Below are positions 27,023 through 36,966 of a DNA stretch of 64,000 bases, one piece after another. A model generated the notes under the pieces. That model searched no databases. It saw only the letters and a list, made by a program, of their open reading frames with translations, and was not told the origin of the DNA. Both the position numbers and the translations under genes were made by a program. The stretch's first letter is position 1, and the number at the start of each line of letters is the position of its first letter. The stretch comes from an uncultured Flavobacteriaceae bacterium. Lineage in GTDB: Bacteria; Bacteroidota; Bacteroidia; Flavobacteriales; Flavobacteriaceae. The stretch is taken from positions 124,001 through 188,000 of the forward strand of contig CANLWB010000011.1 in assembly GCA_947494695.1 (NCBI GenBank), given 5' to 3'.

Positions 27023-28255
27023 TTATATACGCAGATAATCCATAATTTGGATGACAGCACCCTTGTTTTTCTTAATGTAATTACGGTTGTTTTTTCCGTA
27101 AAGAAGACGTTTTTCCGTATTTTCAATGAGTTCATTTAGAACACTATTGAACTCATTTTGGTTGGAAATGGAAAACATACCGTTAAGAGTTATCATGGCT
27201 TTAGCTTCAGGAAACTTCTGGTGATTTGGACCAATAATAATTGGAATTCCAAAAACAGCCGGTTCAAGTGTATTGTGCAATCCGGTATTACCCATGGCGC
27301 CACCAACATAAGAAATATCGGCGTAACTATAAATTTTCGACAAAATACCAACAGTATCAATTATAAATACTTGAGAATTCGTTAAATCTTCTCTGCTTTT
27401 TTTAGAAAATAAGACAGATTTAACATTCAGTCCCTTTAAAATATGCTCTATTTGGGTTGGTTTTATATGATGTGGGGCAATTATAAATTTTACATTGTGA
27501 TGGGTTGAATTGATAAAATTAACGAGTAGTTCCTCTCCCTCTGGCCAAGTACTTCCTGCGACCACGCATAATTTGTTGTCCTTGAAGGTTTCTATAAAGT
27601 CTAAGGTGTTATCTAATTCTAGCTGACTCGAAACACGATCGAAACGGGTGTCGCCACTCACAGTTATCCTATGATAACCAATCGATTCAAGCAGTGTTTT
27701 TGAGTCTTCATTTTGGGTAAAAATATGTTCAAACGTAAATAAAGCACGTTTTAATTGCCCTCCGTAAAACTTAAAATAAGACTGATTTTTTCTAAAAGCT
27801 GCCGAAATTAATATAGTACGACATTTTTTCTGCTTAAGAGCGTTTAAAAGATTAGGCCAAATATCGTATTTAACAAAAATGGTGAGTTCAGGATTAACAA
27901 TATCTGTAAATTGTCTCGCATTGTTTTTACTGTCTAAGGGAAGATAAACAACGATGTCCGCGATAGGTGAGTTTTTGCGAATTTCATATCCCGATGGCGA
28001 GAAGAAACTAAGCACAATTTTGTGGGTGTTATAGTACTGCCTCAATACTTTAAAAACCGGTAAACCTTGTTCATATTCGCCTAAAGAAGCGCAATGAAAC
28101 CATAGGGTTTTATCTGTTGGACTTAGGTTCTTTTTAAGAATATTAACGGTCTGTTGACGACCAACAACACCCTTTTTAATTTTTTCATTGAAGAGAGACG
28201 CGCATTTTAGTCCAAAATGTGCTAAATGAATACCTATGTTGTAAATAAAACTCAA
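27023..28255 (-). CDS. waaA: 3-deoxy-D-manno-octulosonic acid (KDO) transferase
   Basis: A 410-aa inner-membrane-associated GT-B glycosyltransferase (family GT30) that transfers KDO from CMP-KDO to lipid A precursors. The N-terminal anchor helix is followed by LWFHCASLGEYEQG with the catalytic Glu60, DIWPNLL, and the C-terminal nucleotide-binding segments VVAGSTWPEGEE, FIIAPHH and SYVGGAMGNTGLHNTLEPAVFGIPIIIGPNH. Length is normal. It is transcribed away from the sugar aminotransferase/epimerase operon; together these genes are concerned with envelope polysaccharide. Confidence 0.95.
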   Translation of the reverse strand: MSFIYNIGIHLAHFGLKCASLFNEKIKKGVVGRQQTVNILKKNLSPTDKTLWFHCASLGEYEQGLPVFKVLRQYYNTHKIVLSFFSPSGYEIRKNSPIADIVVYLPLDSKNNARQFTDIVNPELTIFVKYDIWPNLLNALKQKKCRTILISAAFRKNQSYFKFYGGQLKRALFTFEHIFTQNEDSKTLLESIGYHRITVSGDTRFDRVSSQLELDNTLDFIETFKDNKLCVVAGSTWPEGEELLVNFINSTHHNVKFIIAPHHIKPTQIEHILKGLNVKSVLFSKKSREDLTNSQVFIIDTVGILSKIYSYADISYVGGAMGNTGLHNTLEPAVFGIPIIIGPNHQKFPEAKAMITLNGMFSISNQNEFNSVLNELIENTEKRLLYGKNNRNYIKKNKGAVIQIMDYLRI

Positions 28256-28299
28256 TTTTTTTCTTTGCCGCTAAAATACATTTCTTTGAAACAAATTCA

Positions 28300-28330
28300 T
28301 TGGTTAGCCTAAATGAATTTTGTAATTTCG
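28300..28330 (+). promoter_or_regulatory. Promoter of the aminotransferase-galE operon
   Basis: TTG at 28300-28302 and TAATTTCG at 28323-28330 are separated by 20 bp, the spacing of the Bacteroidota housekeeping consensus; the -7 element differs from TAnnTTTG at one position. The start codon is 90 bp downstream. Confidence 0.5.
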
Positions 28331-28419
28331 TAGCCAATTAACCTTTACGGGGTATTCATTAAAAATTGGTCTTTATTAGTTGAGTGATATAATAATTAAG
28401 AGACTACAATGTTTTTTAG

Positions 28420-29565
28420 ATGAGGAAAATTCAAATGGTTGACCTTAAAGGTCAGTATAACGATATAAAAGACATCGTTAATCCGTCGATTCAGGAAGTT
28501 ATAGATAATACTGCATTTATAAACGGTCCTAAAGTTCATGAGTTTCAGAAAAATTTAGAGGAATATTTAGGAGTTAAACATGTGATTCCATGTGCAAATG
28601 GAACAGATGCTTTACAAATTGCCATGATGGGACTTGGTCTTAAACCTGGAGACGAGGTGATTACTGCCGACTTTACGTTTGCAGCGACAGTTGAGGTTAT
28701 TGCTCTGTTGCAGTTAACTCCGGTTTTAGTAGATGTTAACCAAGACGATTTTAATATAAATATTGAAGCCATTAAAAAGGCGATTACGCCAAAAACGAGA
28801 GCTATTGTTCCGGTGCATTTGTTTGGACAATGTGCTAATATGGAGGCTATCATGGAAATTGCTGAAGCACACGATCTATTTGTAATTGAAGATAATGCAC
28901 AGGCTATTGGAGCGTCTTACACTTATGAGAACGGTACTAAGATAAAAGCTGGAGCTATAGGCCATGTGGCGTCTACTTCTTTTTTTCCTTCGAAGAATTT
29001 AGGCTGTTATGGAGACGGTGGAGCTATTTTTACGAATAACGATGATCTGGCCCATACCATAAGAGGTATTGTAAATCATGGTATGTACGAGCGTTACCAT
29101 CACGATGTAGTGGGGGTAAATTCCCGTCTTGATAGTATACAGGCGGCTGTTTTAAACGCAAAATTGCCTCGATTAGATGATTATAACAGAGCCAGGCAAA
29201 TTGCAGCAAAGAAATATGATAAAGCTTTCGAAGGGCAAGATAAAGTGATCACTCCGAAAGTATTAAATGGTGATGCTGATGCTTCAGATTGCCATGTATT
29301 TCATCAGTATACATTGAGAATTAAAGATGCAGACAGGGACGCTTTGGCTAAACATTTGAATGAAAAGGGTATTCCTTGTGGTGTTTATTATCCCATTCCA
29401 TTGCATAGACAAAAGGCCTATTTAGATAAACGATATCATGAAGAAGATTTTGTAGTAACCAATCAATTAATCAAAGAGGTGATTTCGTTACCAATGCATA
29501 CGGTGTTAGATGACGAACAAATAGAATATATAACATCAACAATTATTAAATTTATAAATGGATAA
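28420..29565 (+). CDS. DegT/DnrJ/EryC1/StrS-family sugar aminotransferase
   Basis: A 381-aa PLP-dependent aminotransferase that adds an amino group to a nucleotide-activated keto-sugar used in LPS, capsule or glycan synthesis. Family markers are ANGTDALQIAMMGLGLKPGDEVI, DFTFAATVE, VHLFGQCANM, IEDNAQAIGA and the PLP lysine K192 in FFPSKNLGCYGDGGA. The pattern resembles WbpE-type enzymes that act on UDP-3-keto-glucuronates, but the exact sugar is not certain. It overlaps the epimerase gene by 8 bp, indicating co-translation. Confidence 0.93.
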   Translation: MRKIQMVDLKGQYNDIKDIVNPSIQEVIDNTAFINGPKVHEFQKNLEEYLGVKHVIPCANGTDALQIAMMGLGLKPGDEVITADFTFAATVEVIALLQLTPVLVDVNQDDFNINIEAIKKAITPKTRAIVPVHLFGQCANMEAIMEIAEAHDLFVIEDNAQAIGASYTYENGTKIKAGAIGHVASTSFFPSKNLGCYGDGGAIFTNNDDLAHTIRGIVNHGMYERYHHDVVGVNSRLDSIQAAVLNAKLPRLDDYNRARQIAAKKYDKAFEGQDKVITPKVLNGDADASDCHVFHQYTLRIKDADRDALAKHLNEKGIPCGVYYPIPLHRQKAYLDKRYHEEDFVVTNQLIKEVISLPMHTVLDDEQIEYITSTIIKFING

Positions 29566-30583
29566 AATACTAGTTACAGGAGGTTTAGGGTTTATTGGGT
29601 CTCATACCGTTGTTGAATTGCAGAATGAAGGCTATGAAGTTGTTATTATTGATGATTTATCAAACTCTTCGTTCGAGGTTTTAGACGGAATAACGGCTAT
29701 AACTGGTAAAAAACCACGCTTTGAGAAGTTAGATTTAAAAGAAAAGGATGGTGTTGAAACCTTCTTTAGAAAACATAATGATATAAAGGGAGTGATTCAT
29801 TTTGCCGCGAGTAAGGCGGTTGGTGAAAGTGTCAATGAGCCGTTATTATATTATGAGAACAACATAGGCACCTTGGTATATATTTTAAAGGAGTTGAAAA
29901 AATTGCCATCAGCGAGTTTTATATTTAGTTCGTCATGTACGGTATATGGCCAGGCAGATGAATTACCAATTACCGAGAGTGCTCCAGTTAAACAAGCGGA
30001 GTCTCCCTATGGTAATACAAAACAAATTGGCGAAGAAATTATTAGAGATACCTGTAAGGTGGTTTCTAGCTTAAAAGCGATTGCACTGCGCTATTTTAAC
30101 CCAATTGGAGCACACGAATCGGGAATGATTGGCGAATTGCCAATTGGAGTGCCTCAAAACCTGGTTCCTTTTATTACGCAAACAGCGATAGGATTGCGGG
30201 AGCAGTTGTCTGTGTTTGGTGACGATTACCCAACTCCAGATGGTACATGTATTCGGGACTATATTCATGTTGTAGATCTCGCAAAAGCTCATGTTATAGC
30301 GTTAGGACGCTTACTTAAAAACAGAAATAAGGCTAATTATGAGACCTTTAATTTAGGAACTGGAAAAGGGAGTTCTGTTTTAGAGGTTGTTGAGTCTTTC
30401 GAGCGTGTTTCAGGAGAAAAATTAAATTATAAGATTGTTGATAGAAGGGAAGGCGATGTAATTTCTGCATATGCCGATACGAACAAGGCTAATGATGAAT
30501 TGGGTTGGAAAACGGAGCTATCATTAGACGAGGCTATGAGTTCTGCATGGAAATGGGAACAAAAAGTTAGGGGAAGCAAATAG
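29558..30583 (+). CDS. galE: UDP-glucose 4-epimerase
   Basis: A 341-aa short-chain dehydrogenase that interconverts UDP-glucose and UDP-galactose (or the N-acetyl forms). The NAD site GGLGFIGSH (residues 8-16), catalytic Ser126 and Y151-x3-K155 (SPYGNTK), the ALRYFNPIGAHESG loop and GDDYPTPDGTCIRDYIHV are all typical of GalE, as is the length. The last gene of a two-gene operon with the aminotransferase. A large hairpin repeat array starts directly after its stop codon. Confidence 0.95.
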   Translation: MDKILVTGGLGFIGSHTVVELQNEGYEVVIIDDLSNSSFEVLDGITAITGKKPRFEKLDLKEKDGVETFFRKHNDIKGVIHFAASKAVGESVNEPLLYYENNIGTLVYILKELKKLPSASFIFSSSCTVYGQADELPITESAPVKQAESPYGNTKQIGEEIIRDTCKVVSSLKAIALRYFNPIGAHESGMIGELPIGVPQNLVPFITQTAIGLREQLSVFGDDYPTPDGTCIRDYIHVVDLAKAHVIALGRLLKNRNKANYETFNLGTGKGSSVLEVVESFERVSGEKLNYKIVDRREGDVISAYADTNKANDELGWKTELSLDEAMSSAWKWEQKVRGSK

Positions 30584-30584
30584 G

Positions 30585-31680
30585 CCTCTTCAAAATCACT
30601 AATTTTCAGGTGTTTTGTTTTGTGGCTTCGGCTCCGCTCAGCCAGCGGTTGGGTGTTACTTTTTATGTGGTGATTGAGGGTAGTCGAGATCGCTAGTTTT
30701 CAAGTGTTTTTCTTATAACATTTAGGGATTTCGTGTTTTGTTTGTGGCTTCGGCTCCGCTCAGCCACCGGTTGGGTGTTACTTTTTGTGTGGTGATTGAG
30801 GGTTGTGTAAATATCTAGTTTTCAAGTGATTTTCTTATAACATTTAGGGATTTCGTGTTTTGTTTTGTGGCTTCGGCTCCGCTCAGCCACCGGTTGGGTG
30901 TTACTTTTTACGCGGTGATTGAGCGTAGTCGAAATCACTAGTTTTCAAGTGTTTTTCTTATAGCTTTTAGGTGTTTCGTGTTTTGTTTTGTGGCTTCGGC
31001 TCCGCTCAGCCACCGGTTGGGTGTTACTTTTTATGTGGTGATTGAGGGTAGTCGAGATCGCTAGTTTTCAAGTTTTTTTCTTATAACTTTTAGGGATTTC
31101 GTGTTCTGTTTTGTGGCTTCGGCTCCGCTCAGCCACCGGTTGGATGTTGCTTTTTATGTGGTGATTGAGGGTAGTTGAAATCACAAGCCTTACAGGTGAT
31201 TTTCTTATAACATTTAGGTGTTTCGTGTTTTGTTTTGTGGCTTCGGCTCCGCTCAGCCACCGGTTGGGTGTTACTTTTTGTGTGGTGATTGAGCGTAGTC
31301 GAAATCACAAGCCTTACAGGTGATTTTCTTATAATTTTTAGGGATTTCGTGTTTTGTTTTGTGGCTTCGGCTCCGTTCAGCCAGCGGTTGGGTGTTGCTT
31401 TTTATGTGGTGATTGAGGGTTGTGTAAATATCTAGTTTTCAAGTGATTTTCTTATAACTTTTAGGGATTTCGTGTTTTGTTTTGTGGCTTCGGCTCCGCT
31501 CAGCCACCGGTTGGGTGTTACTTTTTATGTGGTGATTGAGCGTAGTCGAAATCACAAGCCTTACAGGTGATTTTCTTATAACTTTTAGGTGTTTCGTGTT
31601 TTGTTTGTGGCTTCGGCTCCGCTCAGCCATCGGTTGGATGTTACTTTTTATGTGGTGATTGAGCGCAGTCGAAATCACTA
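30585..31680. repeat. Tandem array of nine units of about 123 bp, each with two inverted hairpins
   Basis: The motif starting GTGGCTTCGGCTCC recurs at 30622, 30744, 30867, 30990, 31113, 31237, 31361, 31484 and 31607, spacings 122-124 bp. Each unit holds hairpin A (stem GTGGCT/AGCCAC, loop TCGGCTCCGCTC) and, about 30 bp later, hairpin B (stem GTGATT/AATCAC, loop GAGCGTAGTCGA). The reverse complement of A aligns with B over its whole length, and stem differences are paired (GGC/GCC against GAT/ATC). A third conserved block reads CTTATAAC(A/T)TTTAGG. Units differ by scattered point changes; in at least two units hairpin B has decayed to GGTTGTGTAAAT. There is no protein coding: the few minus-strand frames through it only translate the repeat. 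Confidence 0.95.
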
Positions 31681-32017
31681 GTTGATACGTATTATTTCTA
31701 CTATTAGAGCCACCTTTTACTCTTAAATGAGTCTCTAATGCAATGGCGTTAGATTGGGATTATTTGAACGAACGTAAATTTTATTATCCATAATTCATGT
31801 TGATTTACTAATAAAAAGCACAAATTCACCTTTTTTTTTTAGAATTATCCCCATTTCTCTAAACAATGATTTTTAGTGAGATAGTGGGTGTATTATTATC
31901 GGGTTTTACCTTTTTAAGTTTTTTTTAAGAATATTGATAGGCTTTATTCATAACTTCATGGTACGTTTTTTGCTATAGACCGAAACTTAATAACAGCCAA
32001 TCTCAACCAATACACCA
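31681..32017. other. Intergenic region between the repeat array and the AraC gene
   Basis: About 335 bp, AT-rich with homopolymer T runs near 31830 and 31915. No gene, RNA or convincing promoter consensus recognised. It must hold the promoter of the regulator gene at 32018. Confidence 0.4.
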
Positions 32018-33556
32018 ATGTCATTTACCCCAAAAACATGGTTTTTTGTTTTTTGCCTATTTGTTGCGTCCAACAAATTTGTGGTCGCGCTTGAATGGCG
32101 CGTACCTCCAACATTTGTAACGCTGCAGATAGACAGTTTAATTAAGCAGAAAAATATCAGTAATGATATGACTCAGCTGGAATTGTTGGTGCTTTATCAT
32201 GACGCGCTAAAAGAAAAACATTTAGATTCCATTAATATATTTGGGAAATTAGCAATATTGAATGCCGATCTTGAACAACCTGAAGATGCCTTACTTTTTA
32301 CAGAGAAGTATATTAATAATACACTAGATCTCTCCATTTTAAATGATAGTGCTTACGGTTTTCTTGAAGGTACCGACGAGTATAAATATTTAAAAGAAAG
32401 GTATTTAATAAAAATAGACCTCCTGGTATTCCTTTATTTTTATGCTGCGCTTATTGGTTTTTTCTTTGCTATAATTATAAATTTCACCAAAGGGGCAAAT
32501 AAAAAAGCAAAACTATTTATAGGGAGTTTTGTTGGTGTACATTCCATATTCATATTGGAATTTGTGTTGTACACTTCAAATATGCAGTATGCTTTCCCAC
32601 ATACCTATAGAATGTCCTCTGCATTTGCATTGTTGTATGGTCCGTTGTTGTATTTTTATTTTAAAAGTGTCACCCGTGACTATAAGATAAAAGCGATTGA
32701 TTGGCTTCATCTGTTACCAACATTGGCACTTTTGATTTTATTAATACCTATATATTCGCTATCTGGGCAGGACAAGTTAAGAATGTTGTTGTCCATTTAT
32801 ATTCCAGTTAAAAGCCATGGTACTTTAGTTTTTATATTGAAATTGTTATCATTATCGATTTATGCTATACTGATAGGTAGACTAAAATTTGTAAAAAAGA
32901 TAGACAATCAATCGAGGAACGCGAACCTTATAGTTCAAAATAAATGGAAAAGAACCATTTATAGAATTCACTTAACCTATGTGTTCTCCTATTTTGTTTA
33001 TGGATTGTCTGCAATGGGGGTATTAGGAGGTATTTCGACCATTGTCTATCATATTCAAATAGGAGCCATGTCTGTTATGATTATTTATGTTGCCTTTATG
33101 GCTTATGTAAGGCCAGGTGTTTTTAAAAATGATAAGGTGCTTTCTAATGAAAGTGGAGGACTTGAAAAGTATCAAAAATCCGGACTCACCGAGGCGCTTT
33201 CAAAAGAACTTAAGGAAAATCTGGTCAAGTTATTTGTGGAAAACAAAATTTATAAAGAAAACAATATAAATCTTGAAGTATTATCAAAACGATTAAATAC
33301 CACAAGACACAATACGTCTCAAATTATTAACGAGCATTTTAATATGAACTTTTTTGAGCTTGTTAATAAATTTAGAATACAAGAAGCAATTAATATGCTT
33401 AAGGCCGATGTGCATGGCAGCTTGAATATTATTGATATCGCTTACGAAGTAGGTTACAATAATAAGGTGACCTTTAATAAAGCCTTTAAAAAAGAAACAT
33501 CATTAACCCCTTCAGAATTTATTAACTCACAGTTCAAAAAGAACGTTTACGGGTAA
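32018..33556 (+). CDS. AraC-family regulator with periplasmic and membrane-spanning sensor part
   Basis: A 512-aa regulator with a signal-like N-terminus (FFVFCLFVASNKFVVA), a soluble stretch of about 110 residues, then about seven helices (about 132-370) and a C-terminal AraC HTH: INLEVLSKRLNTTRHNTSQIINEHF and IDIAYEVGYNNKVTFNKAFKKETSLTPSEFINS. Compared with the 371-aa regulator at 10858 it has an extra exported N-terminal domain that could bind a ligand or a protein in the periplasm. It lies 266 bp upstream of the SusC-SusD pair at 33823, on the same strand, and is the obvious candidate to control it. Confidence 0.88.
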   Translation: MSFTPKTWFFVFCLFVASNKFVVALEWRVPPTFVTLQIDSLIKQKNISNDMTQLELLVLYHDALKEKHLDSINIFGKLAILNADLEQPEDALLFTEKYINNTLDLSILNDSAYGFLEGTDEYKYLKERYLIKIDLLVFLYFYAALIGFFFAIIINFTKGANKKAKLFIGSFVGVHSIFILEFVLYTSNMQYAFPHTYRMSSAFALLYGPLLYFYFKSVTRDYKIKAIDWLHLLPTLALLILLIPIYSLSGQDKLRMLLSIYIPVKSHGTLVFILKLLSLSIYAILIGRLKFVKKIDNQSRNANLIVQNKWKRTIYRIHLTYVFSYFVYGLSAMGVLGGISTIVYHIQIGAMSVMIIYVAFMAYVRPGVFKNDKVLSNESGGLEKYQKSGLTEALSKELKENLVKLFVENKIYKENNINLEVLSKRLNTTRHNTSQIINEHFNMNFFELVNKFRIQEAINMLKADVHGSLNIIDIAYEVGYNNKVTFNKAFKKETSLTPSEFINSQFKKNVYG

Positions 33557-33822
33557 AATCGAGGTAAATTATCTTCGGAAGGGTAATGTATTATAAGATT
33601 TTCCTTCAAAGTATAGCTTTATTCTTTCTTTTGACTTTGCAATTGTAATTAAGGTGAGGCAGCTAAAGAGCTTTGCTTAAAAATATATTAGATTCTACTA
33701 AGCTTTTAATTTCATTTAGTAAAGTATAATTTTTTTGAATTAGTCACTTAAAAAAACGTCTTTACTGCCTTCCTTATCTCAATCTGCATTGACTAACTCA
33801 AAAACGTTTAATTTAATTATTT

Positions 33823-36800
33823 ATGAAAGTAAGAAACTATTACTTAGTATTCGTGCTTATGGTGTTTGGGCTATTATCATCATTTGCGCAAGAAAAAAAA
33901 GTTTCTGGTAGGGTTGTGGACACTAACAATTTACCTTTACCCGGGACTTCTGTCGTGATAAAAAATACCACCAGAGGGGCATCTACAGATTTTGACGGAA
34001 ATTATTCAATCAATGTGAGTGCCGGAGAGGTTCTGGAATTTCGCTTTGTTGGATATGTTAATAAGGAAGTTACAGTTGGAGCTTCCAATACCATTAATAT
34101 CACTCTGCAGGAGGATGCAACATCATTGGAAGAAGTGGTGGTGGTAGCCTATGGTTCGCAAACAAGAGAATCTATTGTAGGAGCGGTAGGTGTTGTCTCC
34201 AGTGCAACTATTGAAACGCAGCAGGTAACCTCTCCTTTAAGAGCTTTACAAGGAGCTGTTCCAGGGGTTAGTTTACTAACTGCCGGGGGGCAACCAGGGA
34301 ATAACCCTATTATTAGAATTCGAGGGATATCAAGTCAGAGTTTGGCAAGAGGACCTTTAATCGTTGTAGATGGCGCCCCATTTAATGGGAACTTGAGTAC
34401 AATAAGTCAGGACCAAATAGCATCGGTTTCCGTATTAAAAGATGCATCGTCGTCTGCCTTATATGGTTCCAGAGCTTCGGGAGGTGTTATTTTAATTACC
34501 ACGAAAAAAGGACATATTAATTCGGCACCTAAGATTACCTTAAGATCTCAAATAGGAATTTCTAACCCAACTATAGGAATTCATAATTTGGCAAACCCGG
34601 AAGATTATTTAAAACTAACCTGGCAAGCCTTAAGAAACACAAATCAATATGAAAACGGTCAAACGGCTACAGATGCCGCTCAAAATGCAACAAATGGATT
34701 AATAGATCATTTGGGCTATAATCCGTTTAGTGTGGCAAACCCAATTGATACCAGCGGTAATTTAGTTGCAGGAGCCAATTTATTATGGAATTCTAATTGG
34801 GAGGAAGAAGTCATTAGAGAAAATTACTTAAGACTAAATCATAATGTAAGCGTATCGGGAGGGAGTGAAAAAACCAGATATTTTATGTCTTTGGATTATT
34901 TAGATGAAGAGGGGCCGGTAACCCCTTCTGATTTTGAAAGGGTATCATCCAGATTAAATCTAGAAACGCAGGTAAACGATTGGTTCAAATTAGGGCTCAA
35001 TACCAGTTTTTCACGTTCCAGTTCCAACAATCCCGATCAAACCAGTGGAAGTACAATACAGGCCATTACATGGATCTATGGGTTGTCCAGTATATATCCA
35101 ATCTATGCGCGTGATGCCAATGGAACACTTATAAGAGATTCTTTTGGGGAACGTATCTTCGATTTGGGTAATGGACTTGTAACAGGACAATCGGTTAATA
35201 GTACTAGACCCGTTTTTAATGGTGAAAACCTGCTAGCAACCTTGACTTTAGGAAAAGAAAGACGAGTAAGAACCAATTATCTGGCAAACTTTTTCGCGCA
35301 GGTAAATATTTTCAAAGACTTAAGTTTTAAAACACAACTGAGTTATGAAAATTACTTGTTTGATTCGTTTAGCTTTGATGATGATAAAATTGGAGTAGCC
35401 TCAGAAGTAAGTGGTCGTGTATCACATAACAGAGACCTTACAACAACACTTAACGCCATTCAATCTTTAAATTATACAAAACGTTTCGGCAATCATAATC
35501 TATCTATAGACGCCATAACAGAAGCGTACACCAATACACAGGATAATTTATTAGCACAAGGGACTGGGTTTTTACCGGGAGTAGATAATTTAAGCGGTAG
35601 TACTACTCCGGAGGCCGTTGGAGGAAATATGATTACATCCAGAATTAATAGTTACCTCGGGAGAGTTAACTATAATTTTTCTGAAAAGTATTACGGAGAA
35701 TTTTCAATAAGGCGCGACGGATCAACACGCTTTAATCAAGATACGCGGTGGGGTAATTTCCTTGCCGGTGGTGCGAGTTGGGTGATTTCTAGAGAAGACT
35801 TTTTAAAAGGAAGCCAAGCTCTTACTTTTTTAAAACTTAGAGGATCTTATGGTGAATTAGGAAACAACAGAACGACAAGTCGTTTTCCTTACCAGTCTGT
35901 ATTCCAAACAGGTTCGGTAAACGAGGGGAATCCTGGAGTTCTACTAGAAGGGGTATCTGATCTAAATTTACAATGGGAGAAGGTCGAATCTCTAAATATT
36001 GGAGTCGATTTCGAATTATTTAATGGAGCGTTATCTGGCGCTTTAGAGTATTATAATAAAGAGTCGGTAGACTTAATAATGGACAGGCCCAAACCGCGTT
36101 CATTGGGGATTAATAAAGTAGTTACTAACATAGGGTCGATTAAAAACTTTGGTTGGGAAGCTTCTTTAAGGTCTTTAAATTTCAATACAGATGATTTTAC
36201 ATGGACCACAGGAATAAACTTTGCTCTAAATAAGAATGAATGGACCAAACTCCCACAAGATGAAATTTTAGATGGTTCTAAACGCTATGTCGTGGGAAGT
36301 TCTATTTTTGATTTTTTCATTAGGGAGTGGGCTGGTGTAGATCCAACAGATGGTCGCGGTATGTGGTATATGGATGTGTTAGATGCCAACGGTAATGTTA
36401 CAGATAAAGTCACAACAAAAGATTATGATCAAGCGACGCGATATGACCAGGGAAAATCGTCGTTACCAGATATTGAAGGAGGATTCACATCTTTTGTTAG
36501 ATATAAACAATTTGATTTAAATGTATTGTTCAATTTTAGTTTTGGAGCACATTTATTAGATACCGATTATTCCGGATTGATTAATCCTTTTGAAAGCCCT
36601 GGAGGAAGCGCACACCCCGATAACTTTAACGCTTGGCAAAACCCCGGAGATGCTAGTGATTTTCCATTATTATTGGCCAGTAATAATGACCATGCATCGC
36701 GGTCTACAAGATTCTTATTTGGGAATGATTATATCAGGCTGAAAAGTTTGACCCTTGGGTACAATCTTCCTGAACGTACCATCAGTAGAATAGGGTTAAG

Positions 36801-36948
36801 TAAAGTGAGGCTCTTTTTACAGGCAGACAACATATTAACCTGGCAATCTCATAAAGGCATTGATCCAGAACAGGCGTTTAATGGTCTTACCAATAGAAGG
36901 TCGCCATTGTCGAAAACGATTACTTCGGGAATTGTTTTAGAGTTTTAA
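33823..36948 (+). CDS. SusC/RagA-family TonB-dependent outer-membrane receptor
   Basis: A complete 1041-aa SusC porin with signal peptide (to SSFAQ), carboxypeptidase-like domain (VSGRVVDTNNLPLPGTSVVIKN), plug with IRIRGISSQS and VLKDASSSALYGSRASGGVILITTKKG, and a barrel with RRDGSTRFNQDTRWG and a terminal aromatic (GIVLEF). It differs strongly from the SusC at 18251, for example in the plug and the Asp-rich loop, which is replaced by DPTDGRGMWYMDV, so the imported glycan probably differs. The SusD gene follows after 18 bp. No glycoside hydrolase or sulfatase is linked. Confidence 0.97.
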   Translation: MKVRNYYLVFVLMVFGLLSSFAQEKKVSGRVVDTNNLPLPGTSVVIKNTTRGASTDFDGNYSINVSAGEVLEFRFVGYVNKEVTVGASNTINITLQEDATSLEEVVVVAYGSQTRESIVGAVGVVSSATIETQQVTSPLRALQGAVPGVSLLTAGGQPGNNPIIRIRGISSQSLARGPLIVVDGAPFNGNLSTISQDQIASVSVLKDASSSALYGSRASGGVILITTKKGHINSAPKITLRSQIGISNPTIGIHNLANPEDYLKLTWQALRNTNQYENGQTATDAAQNATNGLIDHLGYNPFSVANPIDTSGNLVAGANLLWNSNWEEEVIRENYLRLNHNVSVSGGSEKTRYFMSLDYLDEEGPVTPSDFERVSSRLNLETQVNDWFKLGLNTSFSRSSSNNPDQTSGSTIQAITWIYGLSSIYPIYARDANGTLIRDSFGERIFDLGNGLVTGQSVNSTRPVFNGENLLATLTLGKERRVRTNYLANFFAQVNIFKDLSFKTQLSYENYLFDSFSFDDDKIGVASEVSGRVSHNRDLTTTLNAIQSLNYTKRFGNHNLSIDAITEAYTNTQDNLLAQGTGFLPGVDNLSGSTTPEAVGGNMITSRINSYLGRVNYNFSEKYYGEFSIRRDGSTRFNQDTRWGNFLAGGASWVISREDFLKGSQALTFLKLRGSYGELGNNRTTSRFPYQSVFQTGSVNEGNPGVLLEGVSDLNLQWEKVESLNIGVDFELFNGALSGALEYYNKESVDLIMDRPKPRSLGINKVVTNIGSIKNFGWEASLRSLNFNTDDFTWTTGINFALNKNEWTKLPQDEILDGSKRYVVGSSIFDFFIREWAGVDPTDGRGMWYMDVLDANGNVTDKVTTKDYDQATRYDQGKSSLPDIEGGFTSFVRYKQFDLNVLFNFSFGAHLLDTDYSGLINPFESPGGSAHPDNFNAWQNPGDASDFPLLLASNNDHASRSTRFLFGNDYIRLKSLTLGYNLPERTISRIGLSKVRLFLQADNILTWQSHKGIDPEQAFNGLTNRRSPLSKTITSGIVLEF

Positions 36949-36966
36949 TCAAAAAAAAGAATCAAA

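Noticed and set aside
26588-27038. Two long plus-strand reading frames opposite the Ala-rich lipoprotein (Ser/Ala-rich products)
   Set aside because: They are mirror images of the GCN/GAN-rich coding of the minus-strand gene, have no plausible start context, and run through its signal peptide region.
31439-31678. A 79-codon minus-strand frame inside the hairpin array
   Set aside because: Its product only translates the 123-bp repeat about twice; the same frame is broken in the other units.
30585-31680. CRISPR array
   Set aside because: The repeat is about 123 bp with internal hairpins and almost no unique spacers; no cas genes are near.
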